Assembly (NCBI GenBank): GCA_002403095.1
Contig: DHHC01000012.1
Location: forward strand, 1-6,927
DNA: 6,927 nt
Source: Leptolinea sp. UBA4782
GTDB taxonomy: Bacteria; Chloroflexota; Anaerolineae; Anaerolineales; Anaerolineaceae
Direction: 5' to 3'
The position numbers and the translations under genes are program-made. The notes under the pieces are model-generated. The model did not search any database. It saw only the letters and a program-made list of their open reading frames with translations, and was not told where the DNA came from. Numbering within the stretch: position 1 is the stretch's first letter; each line of letters opens with the position of its first letter. Below are positions 1-5,310 of the stretch, piece after piece.

Positions 1-635
1 GGCTTACCTTCGAGGTGTTGTTTATATACTAAAGTGTCCTGCTCCACAGGTGCAATGTCAACTGGGGTACGAATTAAAACGGTTTTCACTCCTTCAAACC
101 GCTCATATACCCCGGCTATGAATTCGCTGGGTGAAAAAACCGCATCCGCTTCGATTAACTGCCGAGCTTCCAGCCAATCTCCAATAGCTTCGGATAAGCT
201 TCTCTGATGACCATTAGCTGACCTCAACAAAGGCTGATAGCTGGAGCAGCGGCAAACCACAGGGAAAATTTTATTATGGCACAAGAAAATTCCCGGAGTC
301 TTATAGTTGGGCGTTTGGAGCAAATCAATTTTCGTACCATCTGTCCGCAAAACTCTCTTTTTTAACCGTTTTGCATCACTTAGTTGCTGAATGAGTTCCA
401 GCCAAGTACGAAGGAACTTAATCCGGTGGAAACGCCAGTGAAACCTGGCTTGTTTGATATAATGCAACTCGATCCCCTGATCAAGGACGTCAGCCTGCTT
501 GGAGCCCAGCACGAATATAGTTACCCTGTGGCCACGCTGAATTAGCTCAAGGCTGATTTTTCGGATGTAATTACCCAGTCCTCCTTCTGGTCTCTTTGGG
601 TTGGGATATTCGGGTGTCAGGAAGGCAAGATGCAT
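1..635 (-). CDS. GT4-type glycosyltransferase, N-terminal part (cut by window edge)
   Basis: I translated this frame by hand; it is open from the ATG at 633-635 to the left edge, about 211 codons. The protein begins MHLAFLTPEYPNPKRPEGGL, followed by GNYIRKISLELIQRGHRVTIFV. A short beta strand, a glycine-rich loop (GGLGNYI, residues 18-24) and a helix ending in RGH before the next strand are typical of the N-terminal Rossmann domain of GT-B fold, family GT4 enzymes. Later there is VFSPSEFIAGVYERF, the usual 'S.f....' segment near the end of that domain. The donor-binding C-terminal domain lies outside the window, so the sugar cannot be named. It probably adds a sugar to the exported glycan at the cytoplasmic membrane face. 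It is last of the minus-strand genes visible here, 126 bp after the ATPase gene. No clear Shine-Dalgarno precedes the ATG. Confidence 0.88.
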   Translation of the reverse strand, partial: MHLAFLTPEYPNPKRPEGGLGNYIRKISLELIQRGHRVTIFVLGSKQADVLDQGIELHYIKQARFHWRFHRIKFLRTWLELIQQLSDAKRLKKRVLRTDGTKIDLLQTPNYKTPGIFLCHNKIFPVVCRCSSYQPLLRSANGHQRSLSEAIGDWLEARQLIEADAVFSPSEFIAGVYERFEGVKTVLIRTPVDIAPVEQDTLVYKQHLEGK

Positions 636-761
636 GATTTAAAAAATTTCTGAATAGTCAGATCGATTAACATAACCAGACGAACTATTAAGTGAAATAA
701 ATTTCCCCGGTACACCGACAATAAATCATTATTTATTCGTTCGTATAGTAATGAGCTGGAA
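636..761. other. AT-rich spacer with a small inverted repeat
   Basis: This 126-bp gap separates the ATPase stop from the glycosyltransferase start. It is strongly AT-rich, like the C-terminal half of the ATPase gene. A perfect inverted repeat AATAAAT-CATT-ATTTATT lies at 720-737, about 25 bp past the ATPase stop. The stem is all A/T and no T-run abuts it, so I do not call it a terminator. No gene is seen. Confidence 0.5.
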
Positions 762-2045
762 TTATCTTATTGCCCAATCACAATCAATTAATAAAATTCC
801 TTTGCCAGGTTGAAAGAAATCTTCTGCTTTTAAGTTATGTCTGGATTGAAGACTAATTGTCACTGCATTATGTAGGTGATCTAACCGTTTTCCTTTTTTT
901 TCACACAACCATGGTTCAATAATATATTCACCTGGGTAAAAAGGTAACCCTGGAATACTAATAAAAAAATCAACAATTTCATTGTGTTTTACGGGACCAA
1001 AGAATTTACTTTGTGAATCACTCCTCAAGTTGAGTAAGTGAATTCCTTTTTGATTCCATATTTCAATACCAATAACTATACCAGAGAAATCGTGTAAAAA
1101 TTCGACTTGCATCAATACATTGATTCTCTCTGCAATCCCAATAATTGATGAAAGTTGATTGTCTTGATTTCTGATCTCAATCTTGACAATTTTCGCACCA
1201 CCAATTCCAGACCTGATTTTATGAAATTCCGTATTAATTATTGGATTTGAAATATCATTATTCTCAGCGGATAAATATCTCTTTATGACTTTATCACTAT
1301 CACCTGCCAATAAGACACGACCTTCTGATATCAATATAGATTTTTGACAAAGTTGTTGAACCGCCCCCATATTATGGCTCACGAACAGTACTGTACGCCC
1401 CTCTTTGGATGCCACATCCCCCATTTTACCCAGGCACTTCTTCTGGAACTCAGCATCTCCCACCGCCAGCACCTCGTCCACCAGCAGAATCTCGCTCTCC
1501 AGGTGGGCGGCCACCGCAAATGCCAGGCGCACGTACATGCCGCTGGAGTAGCGCTTAACCGGGGTATCGATGAATTTGGCGATCTCGGCAAACTCCACGA
1601 TCTCGTCAAACCTGTGTTTGACTTCGGCTTTGGTCATGCCCAGGATGGCACCGTTCAGGTAGATATTCTCACGGCCGGTTAGTTCTGGGTGAAAGCCGGT
1701 GCCCACCTCCAGCAGGCTGGCGATGCGCCCTTTCACCTTCACACTTCCGCTTGTCGGCGCGGTCACACGCGAGAGGATCTTGAGTAGTGTGCTTTTGCCT
1801 GCCCCGTTGCGCCCGATAATACCCAGCACCTCGCCCTGCTCCACCTGGAAGGTGACATCCTTGAGCGCCCAGATCTCCTCACCCACCCGGTTGCCGTGGT
1901 CTTCCTGCCCGATCTTTAGCAGCGGGTTGGGCTTGCCGCGCATGCGCGCCACCCACACCTTCAAGTCGTTCGTGAAAGTGCCGCTACCGATCACTCCCAG
2001 GCGGTAGGATTTGGAAAGGGATTCTACAGAGATGACAGGGGGCAT
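762..2045 (-). CDS. wzt: Wzt-like ABC exporter ATPase with C-terminal glycan-recognition domain
   Basis: This 427-residue protein is the cytoplasmic ATPase of a polysaccharide ABC exporter. Visible motifs are the Walker A GRNGAGKST (78-86), signature YSSGM (166-170), Walker B LLVDE (D190, E191) and H-loop SHNM (H224). Residues ~1-260 are the nucleotide-binding domain with the N-terminal extension common in Wzt/TagH proteins. Residues ~275-427 match the layout of the Wzt C-terminal beta-sandwich (IGIEIWNQKG, then IPGLPFYPGEYII), which in studied Wzt proteins binds the glycan and sets export specificity. Its partner is the permease at 2624-3481. The ATG at 2043-2045 starts a normal N-terminus, but upstream there is only GAG 9 nt away and otherwise heptamer repeat, so ribosome binding looks weak. 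The coding sequence is GC-rich for the ATPase domain and about 30% GC in sampled lines after the H-loop, suggesting a recombinant gene. Confidence 0.95.
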   Translation of the reverse strand: MPPVISVESLSKSYRLGVIGSGTFTNDLKVWVARMRGKPNPLLKIGQEDHGNRVGEEIWALKDVTFQVEQGEVLGIIGRNGAGKSTLLKILSRVTAPTSGSVKVKGRIASLLEVGTGFHPELTGRENIYLNGAILGMTKAEVKHRFDEIVEFAEIAKFIDTPVKRYSSGMYVRLAFAVAAHLESEILLVDEVLAVGDAEFQKKCLGKMGDVASKEGRTVLFVSHNMGAVQQLCQKSILISEGRVLLAGDSDKVIKRYLSAENNDISNPIINTEFHKIRSGIGGAKIVKIEIRNQDNQLSSIIGIAERINVLMQVEFLHDFSGIVIGIEIWNQKGIHLLNLRSDSQSKFFGPVKHNEIVDFFISIPGLPFYPGEYIIEPWLCEKKGKRLDHLHNAVTISLQSRHNLKAEDFFQPGKGILLIDCDWAIR

Positions 2046-2050
2046 AGTTA

Positions 2051-2099
2051 ATAGCTCGTAGCTAGTGGCTGGTAGGTGGATTGTGAAAGGTGGTAGGGG
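2051..2099. repeat. Degenerate heptamer array, left arm (7 units)
   Basis: The 49 bp between the ATPase start and the four-helix gene stop divide exactly into seven 7-mers on the plus strand: ATAGCTC, GTAGCTA, GTGGCTG, GTAGGTG, GATTGTG, AAAGGTG, GTAGGGG. The rough consensus is GTAGCTG. The array begins right at the stop codon of the four-helix gene. Its orientation is opposite to that of the array at 2513-2630, so the two bracket the gene as inverted repeats. Confidence 0.8.
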
Positions 2100-2471
2100 T
2101 TATGCATCGGATTTGATGGCGTTAATCAAGCTGTTCAACATCTTGGCAATCATAATCGATTTTTCTTCTAAAACCGCGAACTGGTCAAGCTCGATCCAAT
2201 TGCGCAGCTTAAACATTTCCAACAATGTGACTGTCTCATACAAAGAACCGCGGGCAATAAAGAGAAAATGACGGAATTCTTTGCGTGAAGAACGGCCTTT
2301 CCCTTCCGCAATATTCATAGCGATGGAAGTAGAAGCAGCTTCCAGCTGCTCAATCAAGCGGTAATGCCTTCTTTCGGTCTTCATTTTTTCTGCCAGATCG
2401 ATCACCTCATTGGCGAATTCCAGGCTCTTCTGCCAGACGATGAGATCTTTGAAAGAGGATCGTTCACTCAT
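2100..2471 (-). CDS. Four-helix-bundle protein (S23 / 23S rRNA intervening-sequence-protein type)
   Basis: The 123-residue product matches the four-helix-bundle family (TIGR02436/S23 type). It has FKDLIVWQKSLEFANEVIDL at residues 7-26, then IAEGKGRSSRKEFRHFLFIA (54-73) followed by RGSLYETVTLLEMF. These are hallmark segments, and the length is normal for the family. There is no signal peptide or membrane segment. Some relatives are encoded in 23S rRNA intervening sequences and others (Avd) act in diversity-generating retroelements, but neither an rRNA nor a reverse transcriptase is present here, so the function is unknown. The ATG at 2469-2471 is preceded by GAGGAA (2477-2482 on the plus strand) at good spacing, a clear ribosome binding site. 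It interrupts an exporter permease/ATPase pair, is flanked by inverted heptamer arrays, and has lower GC (about 43% in a sampled line) than the permease (about 58%), all suggesting insertion. Confidence 0.93.
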   Translation of the reverse strand: MSERSSFKDLIVWQKSLEFANEVIDLAEKMKTERRHYRLIEQLEAASTSIAMNIAEGKGRSSRKEFRHFLFIARGSLYETVTLLEMFKLRNWIELDQFAVLEEKSIMIAKMLNSLINAIKSDA

Positions 2472-2512
2472 ACATATTCCTCACAACTGAGATGACCTAT
2501 CATTTAGTCTGC

Positions 2513-2630
2513 CTCTACCATGCACCAGCTACTTCTATGTGCAACCCGCTACCCTCCACCAGCTTTCCGCTATCCGCTACCCGCTACCCCCTACGCGCCA
2601 CCAGCTACTGCTACCACCTGCCCCTACACC
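2513..2630. repeat. Degenerate heptamer array, right arm (~17 units)
   Basis: The plus strand reads as near-continuous 7-mers with consensus CGCTACC or AGCTACC. Clear units are CGCTACC at 2547-2553, 2575-2581 and 2582-2588; variants include CGCTATC (2568-2574), CCCTACG (2589-2595), CGCCACC (2596-2602) and CTCCACC (2554-2560). One unit (2527-2532) is 6 bp. The outermost unit, CTACACC at 2624-2630, contains the permease stop codon. Relative to the left arm the array is inverted: the reverse complement of 2598-2614 aligns to 2058-2075 with 15 matches, 2 mismatches and one gap. Confidence 0.82.
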
Positions 2631-3481
2631 GTATCCATAAATGTGGCTTCGACCCGGTTGAACACGATCGAACCCAGCGCCACCACCACCAGCATGAAAC
2701 AAAAGCTATACACCAGGTCCAGCGGGTTGACGGAGCCCGCCCCCAGGAAACCGTAGCGGAAGGTCTCGACAATGGGCGTCATCGGGTTGAGCTTGATAAG
2801 CACCTGGAAGCGCTCCGGGATGGATGAGACCGGGTAAATCACCGGGGTGGCATACATCAGCAGCGACACCCCGAAGCTCACTAAGAAGCGCAGGTCACGG
2901 TACTTGGTTGTCATGGCAGAGATGAGCACGCCCAAGCCCAGCCCCAGCCCGGCCATCATCAGGATCAGCACCGGGAAAAACAGGATCCAGATATTGGGCA
3001 GCACTGCCGCACCCCGCAGGGCGAAGTAACCCATGAAGACCAGAAAGAAGGCAAATTGGATGGCAAAGGTGATCAGGTTGGAGATCAGGATCGAGACCGG
3101 TACGGCCATGCGCGGGAAGTAGACCTTACCGAACAGGTTGGCATTCTGCACGAAGGTATTGGAGGTCTTGGTCAGGCAGTCGGCAAAGTAGCCCCAGATT
3201 ACCGTGCCGGACATGTAGAACAGGAATTGCGGCAGCCCGTCGGTGGGCAGCCCGGCGATGTTGCCGAAGATGACCGTGAAGGTGATGGTGGTCAGCAGCG
3301 GCTGGATGAGGTACCACAACGGCCCCAGGATGGTCTGCTTGTAGGCAGCCACGAAATCGCGGCGTACGAAAAGCATCACCAGGTCACGGTAACGCCACAG
3401 CTCACCCAAGCGCAGGTCGAGCAGTCGCCGCCTGGGTTCAATGACCAGGTCCCAATCTTCCATTTCAGTAAAATTTTGCAT
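2624..3481 (-). CDS. wzm: Wzm-like ABC-2 polysaccharide export permease
   Basis: This 285-residue protein is the membrane subunit of an O-antigen/teichoic-acid type ABC exporter. The N-terminus carries the family pattern LWRYRDLVMLFVRRDFVAAY and then KQTILGPLWYLIQPLLT (about residues 28-64). Roughly six hydrophobic segments follow, near 55-73, 87-105, 127-151, 164-190, 200-220 and 254-274. PVIYPVSSIPE (213-223), LNPMTPIVETFRYGFLG (231-247) and the ending F.RVEATFMDTV are also typical. With the ATPase at 762-2045 it should form a channel that moves lipid-linked glycan across the inner membrane. Permease and ATPase genes are usually adjacent; here the four-helix cassette lies between them. The ATG at 3479-3481 is the best start though no Shine-Dalgarno is evident; Met7 is an alternative. 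The upstream leader has a G-quadruplex motif. TagG-like permeases are the nearest alternative identity. Confidence 0.94.
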   Translation of the reverse strand: MQNFTEMEDWDLVIEPRRRLLDLRLGELWRYRDLVMLFVRRDFVAAYKQTILGPLWYLIQPLLTTITFTVIFGNIAGLPTDGLPQFLFYMSGTVIWGYFADCLTKTSNTFVQNANLFGKVYFPRMAVPVSILISNLITFAIQFAFFLVFMGYFALRGAAVLPNIWILFFPVLILMMAGLGLGLGVLISAMTTKYRDLRFLVSFGVSLLMYATPVIYPVSSIPERFQVLIKLNPMTPIVETFRYGFLGAGSVNPLDLVYSFCFMLVVVALGSIVFNRVEATFMDTV

Positions 3482-3495
3482 GATATCTATTGTTG

Positions 3496-3514
3496 CCCAT
3501 CCCTACCCCCTCCC
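3496..3514 (-). promoter_or_regulatory. G-quadruplex motif in the permease leader
   Basis: The minus strand reads GGGAGGGGGTAGGGATGGG: four G-tracts of at least three with loops of 1, 2 and 2 nt. It ends 14 nt before the permease ATG, about where a ribosome would contact the mRNA, so an RNA quadruplex could affect translation or elongation. The pattern itself is seen directly; any regulatory role is inference. The GGTAGGG core also resembles the heptamers downstream. Confidence 0.55.
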
Positions 3515-3530
3515 AAGCTCCGCCCCTGCG

Positions 3531-3545
3531 ACATATGCAATATGT
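3531..3545. promoter_or_regulatory. Operator-like dyad upstream of the permease
   Basis: ACATAT and ATATGT are perfect inverted halves around GCA. The symmetry extends one G·U wobble and one C-G pair outward (3529-3547) if read as RNA. It lies about 50 nt upstream of the permease start and could be a repressor site or leader hairpin. No regulator is identified. Confidence 0.3.
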
Positions 3546-3868
3546 TGCCGGGGAAGCGTTCTGACACACGCAACGCACCTGCCTTTCCGGGTCGGGTGCG
3601 TCTGAGATTTTTCCTAAATCACAACATACATCATAATTGCCAGGTAACCTTAAGTTCTTGTCTTCCACCCTTCAGTCAGGCTCTTGTCTACAACTATTTT
3701 ACCTGATAATTCTATTAGCGGTAGTGATCCATAGGCCATTTTTCAAGGTGTTGCCTGAGTATATCGCATTTTTTCCAACCCCAAAGGATATCTTCATTGT
3801 GTTCAAATGATCAGTGATTTTCTGCACACTTGTATAATGTTCAGGGTGTCTTCATGTCAGCTGCAGAA

Positions 3869-3897
3869 TGGAAAATTTTAGCCATTCAATGTATAAT
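3869..3897 (+). promoter_or_regulatory. Candidate sigma70-like promoter for the NusG-like operon
   Basis: TATAAT at 3892-3897 matches the -10 consensus fully, and TGGAAA at 3869-3874 matches TTGACA at four of six positions with a 17-bp spacer. Transcription would begin near 3904, leaving a leader of about 214 nt. The dyad GAATGG...CCATTC (3866-3887) covers the -35 and most of the spacer, where a repressor could bind. A second TATAAT at 3833-3838 has no matching -35. Confidence 0.45.
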
Positions 3898-4117
3898 TAT
3901 ATTAGTCAATTGGACAATCAGGATTCCGGCAGCAAGAACGTCACTCATCAGGGCATCCTTCCTCATCCATTTTTCTTATGGAATATTTCTTTTTTCGGCA
4001 GATGATCCAGGACATTGCAATGCATCTTGGGGGATACCTTTTTTTGTGGCCGGTCAAGATCCAATACCTCAAAATTGTCTAACTGAAGCAAATGTGGTCC
4101 TTGCAGGTTAAGCATTC

Positions 4118-4645
4118 ATGGGAAAAGTCTGGTACGTATTGCGCTCTAAACCGAATAAGGAAACCTTTCTCGCCGGTCAGTTGGAAGCCCGCAACATTGC
4201 TGTACTTGACCTGCAGGTGAAGGTTAACCCGGTCAATCCGCGGGCACGGCATTTTAAACCTTACTTTCCCGGGTACATCTTCATCCACGCTGACCTGCAG
4301 CAGCACCCGCCTGTCCTGTTTGAGCGCATCCCAGGGGCAGCCCGCCTGGTGCATGTAGGGAATGAGATAGCCTTTATTCCAGACAACATCATCCAGGCCA
4401 TCCGCAGACGGGTGGAGCAAATCAACGCGGCCGGCGGCGAGGTACTTGAAGCCCTGAAACCCGGCGACCAGATCAGCCTGCAGTCTGGACCATTCGCCGG
4501 ATATGAAGGAATCTTTGACGCCAGGATAACCGGCACAGAACGTGTCCGGATTCTATTAAAAATGTTACATGACCGGCAGCTGGTAGTGGAAGTGCCAGCC
4601 GGTCAGGTAATCTCAAAAAAGGTCCCTGCTGCTTCACGGAAATGA
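4118..4645 (+). CDS. NusG/RfaH-like transcription antitermination factor
   Basis: The 175-residue protein has the two NusG domains. The N-terminal NGN domain (about 3-100) shows WYVLRSKPNKE (5-15) and RHFKPYFPGYIFI (44-56), with LVHVGNEIAFIP (77-88) further on. The C-terminal KOW domain (about 113-165) shows LKPGDQISLQSGPFAGYEGI and ends VVEVPAGQV. Such proteins bind RNA polymerase and ribosome or Rho partners. As first gene of a polysaccharide operon it is more likely a specialised paralogue (RfaH/LoaP/UpxY-like role) than housekeeping NusG, which normally sits beside secE and ribosomal protein genes. The start is set by the in-frame stop TAA at 4109-4111 and the NGN beginning; only a weak AGG lies 10 nt upstream. 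It is followed after 69 bp by the VanZ-like gene. The long leader upstream is a possible place for autoregulation. Confidence 0.9.
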   Translation: MGKVWYVLRSKPNKETFLAGQLEARNIAVLDLQVKVNPVNPRARHFKPYFPGYIFIHADLQQHPPVLFERIPGAARLVHVGNEIAFIPDNIIQAIRRRVEQINAAGGEVLEALKPGDQISLQSGPFAGYEGIFDARITGTERVRILLKMLHDRQLVVEVPAGQVISKKVPAASRK

Positions 4646-4693
4646 AGTAACAGGATCTACCTTCCAAATCGCGCATTACACGGGTGTCAGGGT

Positions 4694-4713
4694 CCCCTGT
4701 CATAGGGGCGGAG
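4694..4713 (+). promoter_or_regulatory. Hairpin covering the ribosome binding site of the VanZ-like gene
   Basis: CCCCT (4694-4698) and AGGGG (4704-4708) form a perfect 5-bp stem around GTCAT. AGGGG is also the best Shine-Dalgarno for the ATG at 4715, 6 nt away; GGAG at 4710-4713 is too close. CAGG (4688-4691) could alternatively pair with CCTG (4696-4699), which would free the Shine-Dalgarno. Regulatory meaning is inference. Confidence 0.4.
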
Positions 4714-4714
4714 C

Positions 4715-5239
4715 ATGGATAAGAATAAGACGGTCGAAGCAGTTTCACGCTTTATCCCACTCCTTTTGTGGGTGCTGATCATCTTCTTTTTTTCCGCCCA
4801 GCCATCTCCTTATGAATTGGTAATTCATCAACTCCATCCAGCTGCAACGGCTAATACCCGGACCACGGCTGATTTGACCGAAACGCAGCCCCCTGCCACA
4901 GTTAAATACAAAGGAATTTCATCCATCTTCCCCCGCACAGACGACAAGCAGGAGATCCTCGGCCGCTATTTACATGTGGCCGAATATGCAATCCTTTCTC
5001 TCCTGCTGGCTCGCACACTGGTCTGGAAAGAACCGCTCAACCTGGTATTGCTGCTGGCAGCATTGGCCATCTCGGTGTTGTTTGCATTGGGTGATGAATA
5101 CCACCAGGTTTTTGTTCCAGGCCGCCGTTTCGAAACCGGAGACCTGATGCTGGATGCCCTGGGATCGGGAATAGGCCTTCTTACATTTATTCCTCTTGCC
5201 AGAAAGAATAAGCTGACTGACAACCAGCCTGACAAATGA
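4715..5239 (+). CDS. VanZ-like integral membrane protein
   Basis: The 174-residue protein fits the VanZ-like family. It has a first membrane helix ending IIFFFSAQPSP (22-32), then HVAEYAILSLLLAR (87-100), a third helix (about 108-124), and the family signature GDEYHQVFVPGRRFETGDLM (126-145) followed by LDALGSGIG in the last helix (about 146-162). The conserved acidic and His residues (E90, D127, E128, H130, D143, D147) are present. Between helices 1 and 2 there is a loop of roughly 55 residues rich in Thr, Ala and Pro, somewhat long for the family. VanZ gives low-level teicoplanin resistance in enterococci; the biochemical activity of most relatives is unknown, and a role in envelope glycan or lipid-carrier biology is inferred from the neighbours here. 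It follows the NusG-like gene by 69 bp on the same strand. Confidence 0.88.
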   Translation: MDKNKTVEAVSRFIPLLLWVLIIFFFSAQPSPYELVIHQLHPAATANTRTTADLTETQPPATVKYKGISSIFPRTDDKQEILGRYLHVAEYAILSLLLARTLVWKEPLNLVLLLAALAISVLFALGDEYHQVFVPGRRFETGDLMLDALGSGIGLLTFIPLARKNKLTDNQPDK

Positions 5240-5310
5240 ACAGCACCATTTTCCTCACCAAACGGAAAATAATCTTATAATTCAGAATTAATTTTTTACG
5301 CATTTTCCAA
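5240..5310 (+). promoter_or_regulatory. Spacer with TATAAT box and three mutually pairing 7-mers
   Basis: TATAAT at 5276-5281 could be an internal promoter -10, but no good -35 is seen at 16-18 bp. ATTTTCC occurs at 5248-5254 and 5302-5308, and its complement GGAAAAT lies between at 5264-5270, so either copy can pair with it. The second copy ends 2 nt before the start codon. There is no Shine-Dalgarno in front of that ATG. Confidence 0.35.

Larger units (their letters stand above)
3482..4117. other. Divergent intergenic region, no convincing gene
   Basis: About 640 bp separate the leftward permease gene from the rightward NusG-like gene. The part near the permease is GC-richer and holds a G-quadruplex motif (3496-3514), a dyad ACATAT-GCA-ATATGT (3531-3545) and a 7-bp stem ACGCACC/GGTGCGT (3573-3579/3595-3601). 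The part near the NusG-like gene is AT-richer and holds two TGTATAAT boxes (3831-3838, 3890-3897), a dyad GAATGG/CCATTC (3866-3887), the 10-bp palindrome CATTGCAATG (4013-4022) and a T7 tract (4039-4045). Promoters for both operons should lie here. I could not identify a good leftward promoter; TATGAT on the minus strand at 3630-3635 is a possible -10 without a matching -35. Confidence 0.6.

Noticed and set aside
720..737. Terminator after the ATPase gene
   Set aside because: The stem AATAAAT/ATTTATT is only A/T, has no adjoining T-run, and the next gene continues on the same strand.
2051..2630. Diversity-generating retroelement (four-helix Avd-like protein with repeats)
   Set aside because: No reverse transcriptase and no template/variable repeat pair with adenine-biased changes; the repeats are short tandem heptamers.
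2051..2630. CRISPR array
   Set aside because: Units are 7 bp, degenerate and contiguous, with no spacers and no cas genes.
3573..3608. Rightward intrinsic terminator: stem ACGCACC/GGTGCGT followed by TTTTT
   Set aside because: The loop is 15 nt, the T-run starts several bases after the stem, and no rightward gene ends here.
3465..3668. 67-codon minus-strand frame upstream of and overlapping the permease start
   Set aside because: Overlaps the permease N-terminus in another frame, is rich in Cys/Arg/Gly typical of a chance frame, and covers the G-quadruplex region.
3056..3706. 216-codon plus-strand frame antisense to the permease
   Set aside because: Low-complexity charged product (repeated GDQ, DRE, GQ) caused by the codon bias of the real GC-rich gene on the other strand.
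3717..3728. AGCGGTAGTGAT, similar to the ops element of RfaH-controlled operons
   Set aside because: Matches only about 8 of 12 positions and lies upstream of the best rightward promoter, so it would not be in the transcript. May simply echo the GGTAGCG heptamer.
3830..4111. 93-codon open frame (TTG start; ATG at 3854) just before the NusG-like gene and in the same frame
   Set aside because: No recognisable domain, no ribosome binding site, unusual residue make-up, and both TATAAT boxes and the dyad fall inside it. More likely leader DNA; short chance frames of this size are expected.
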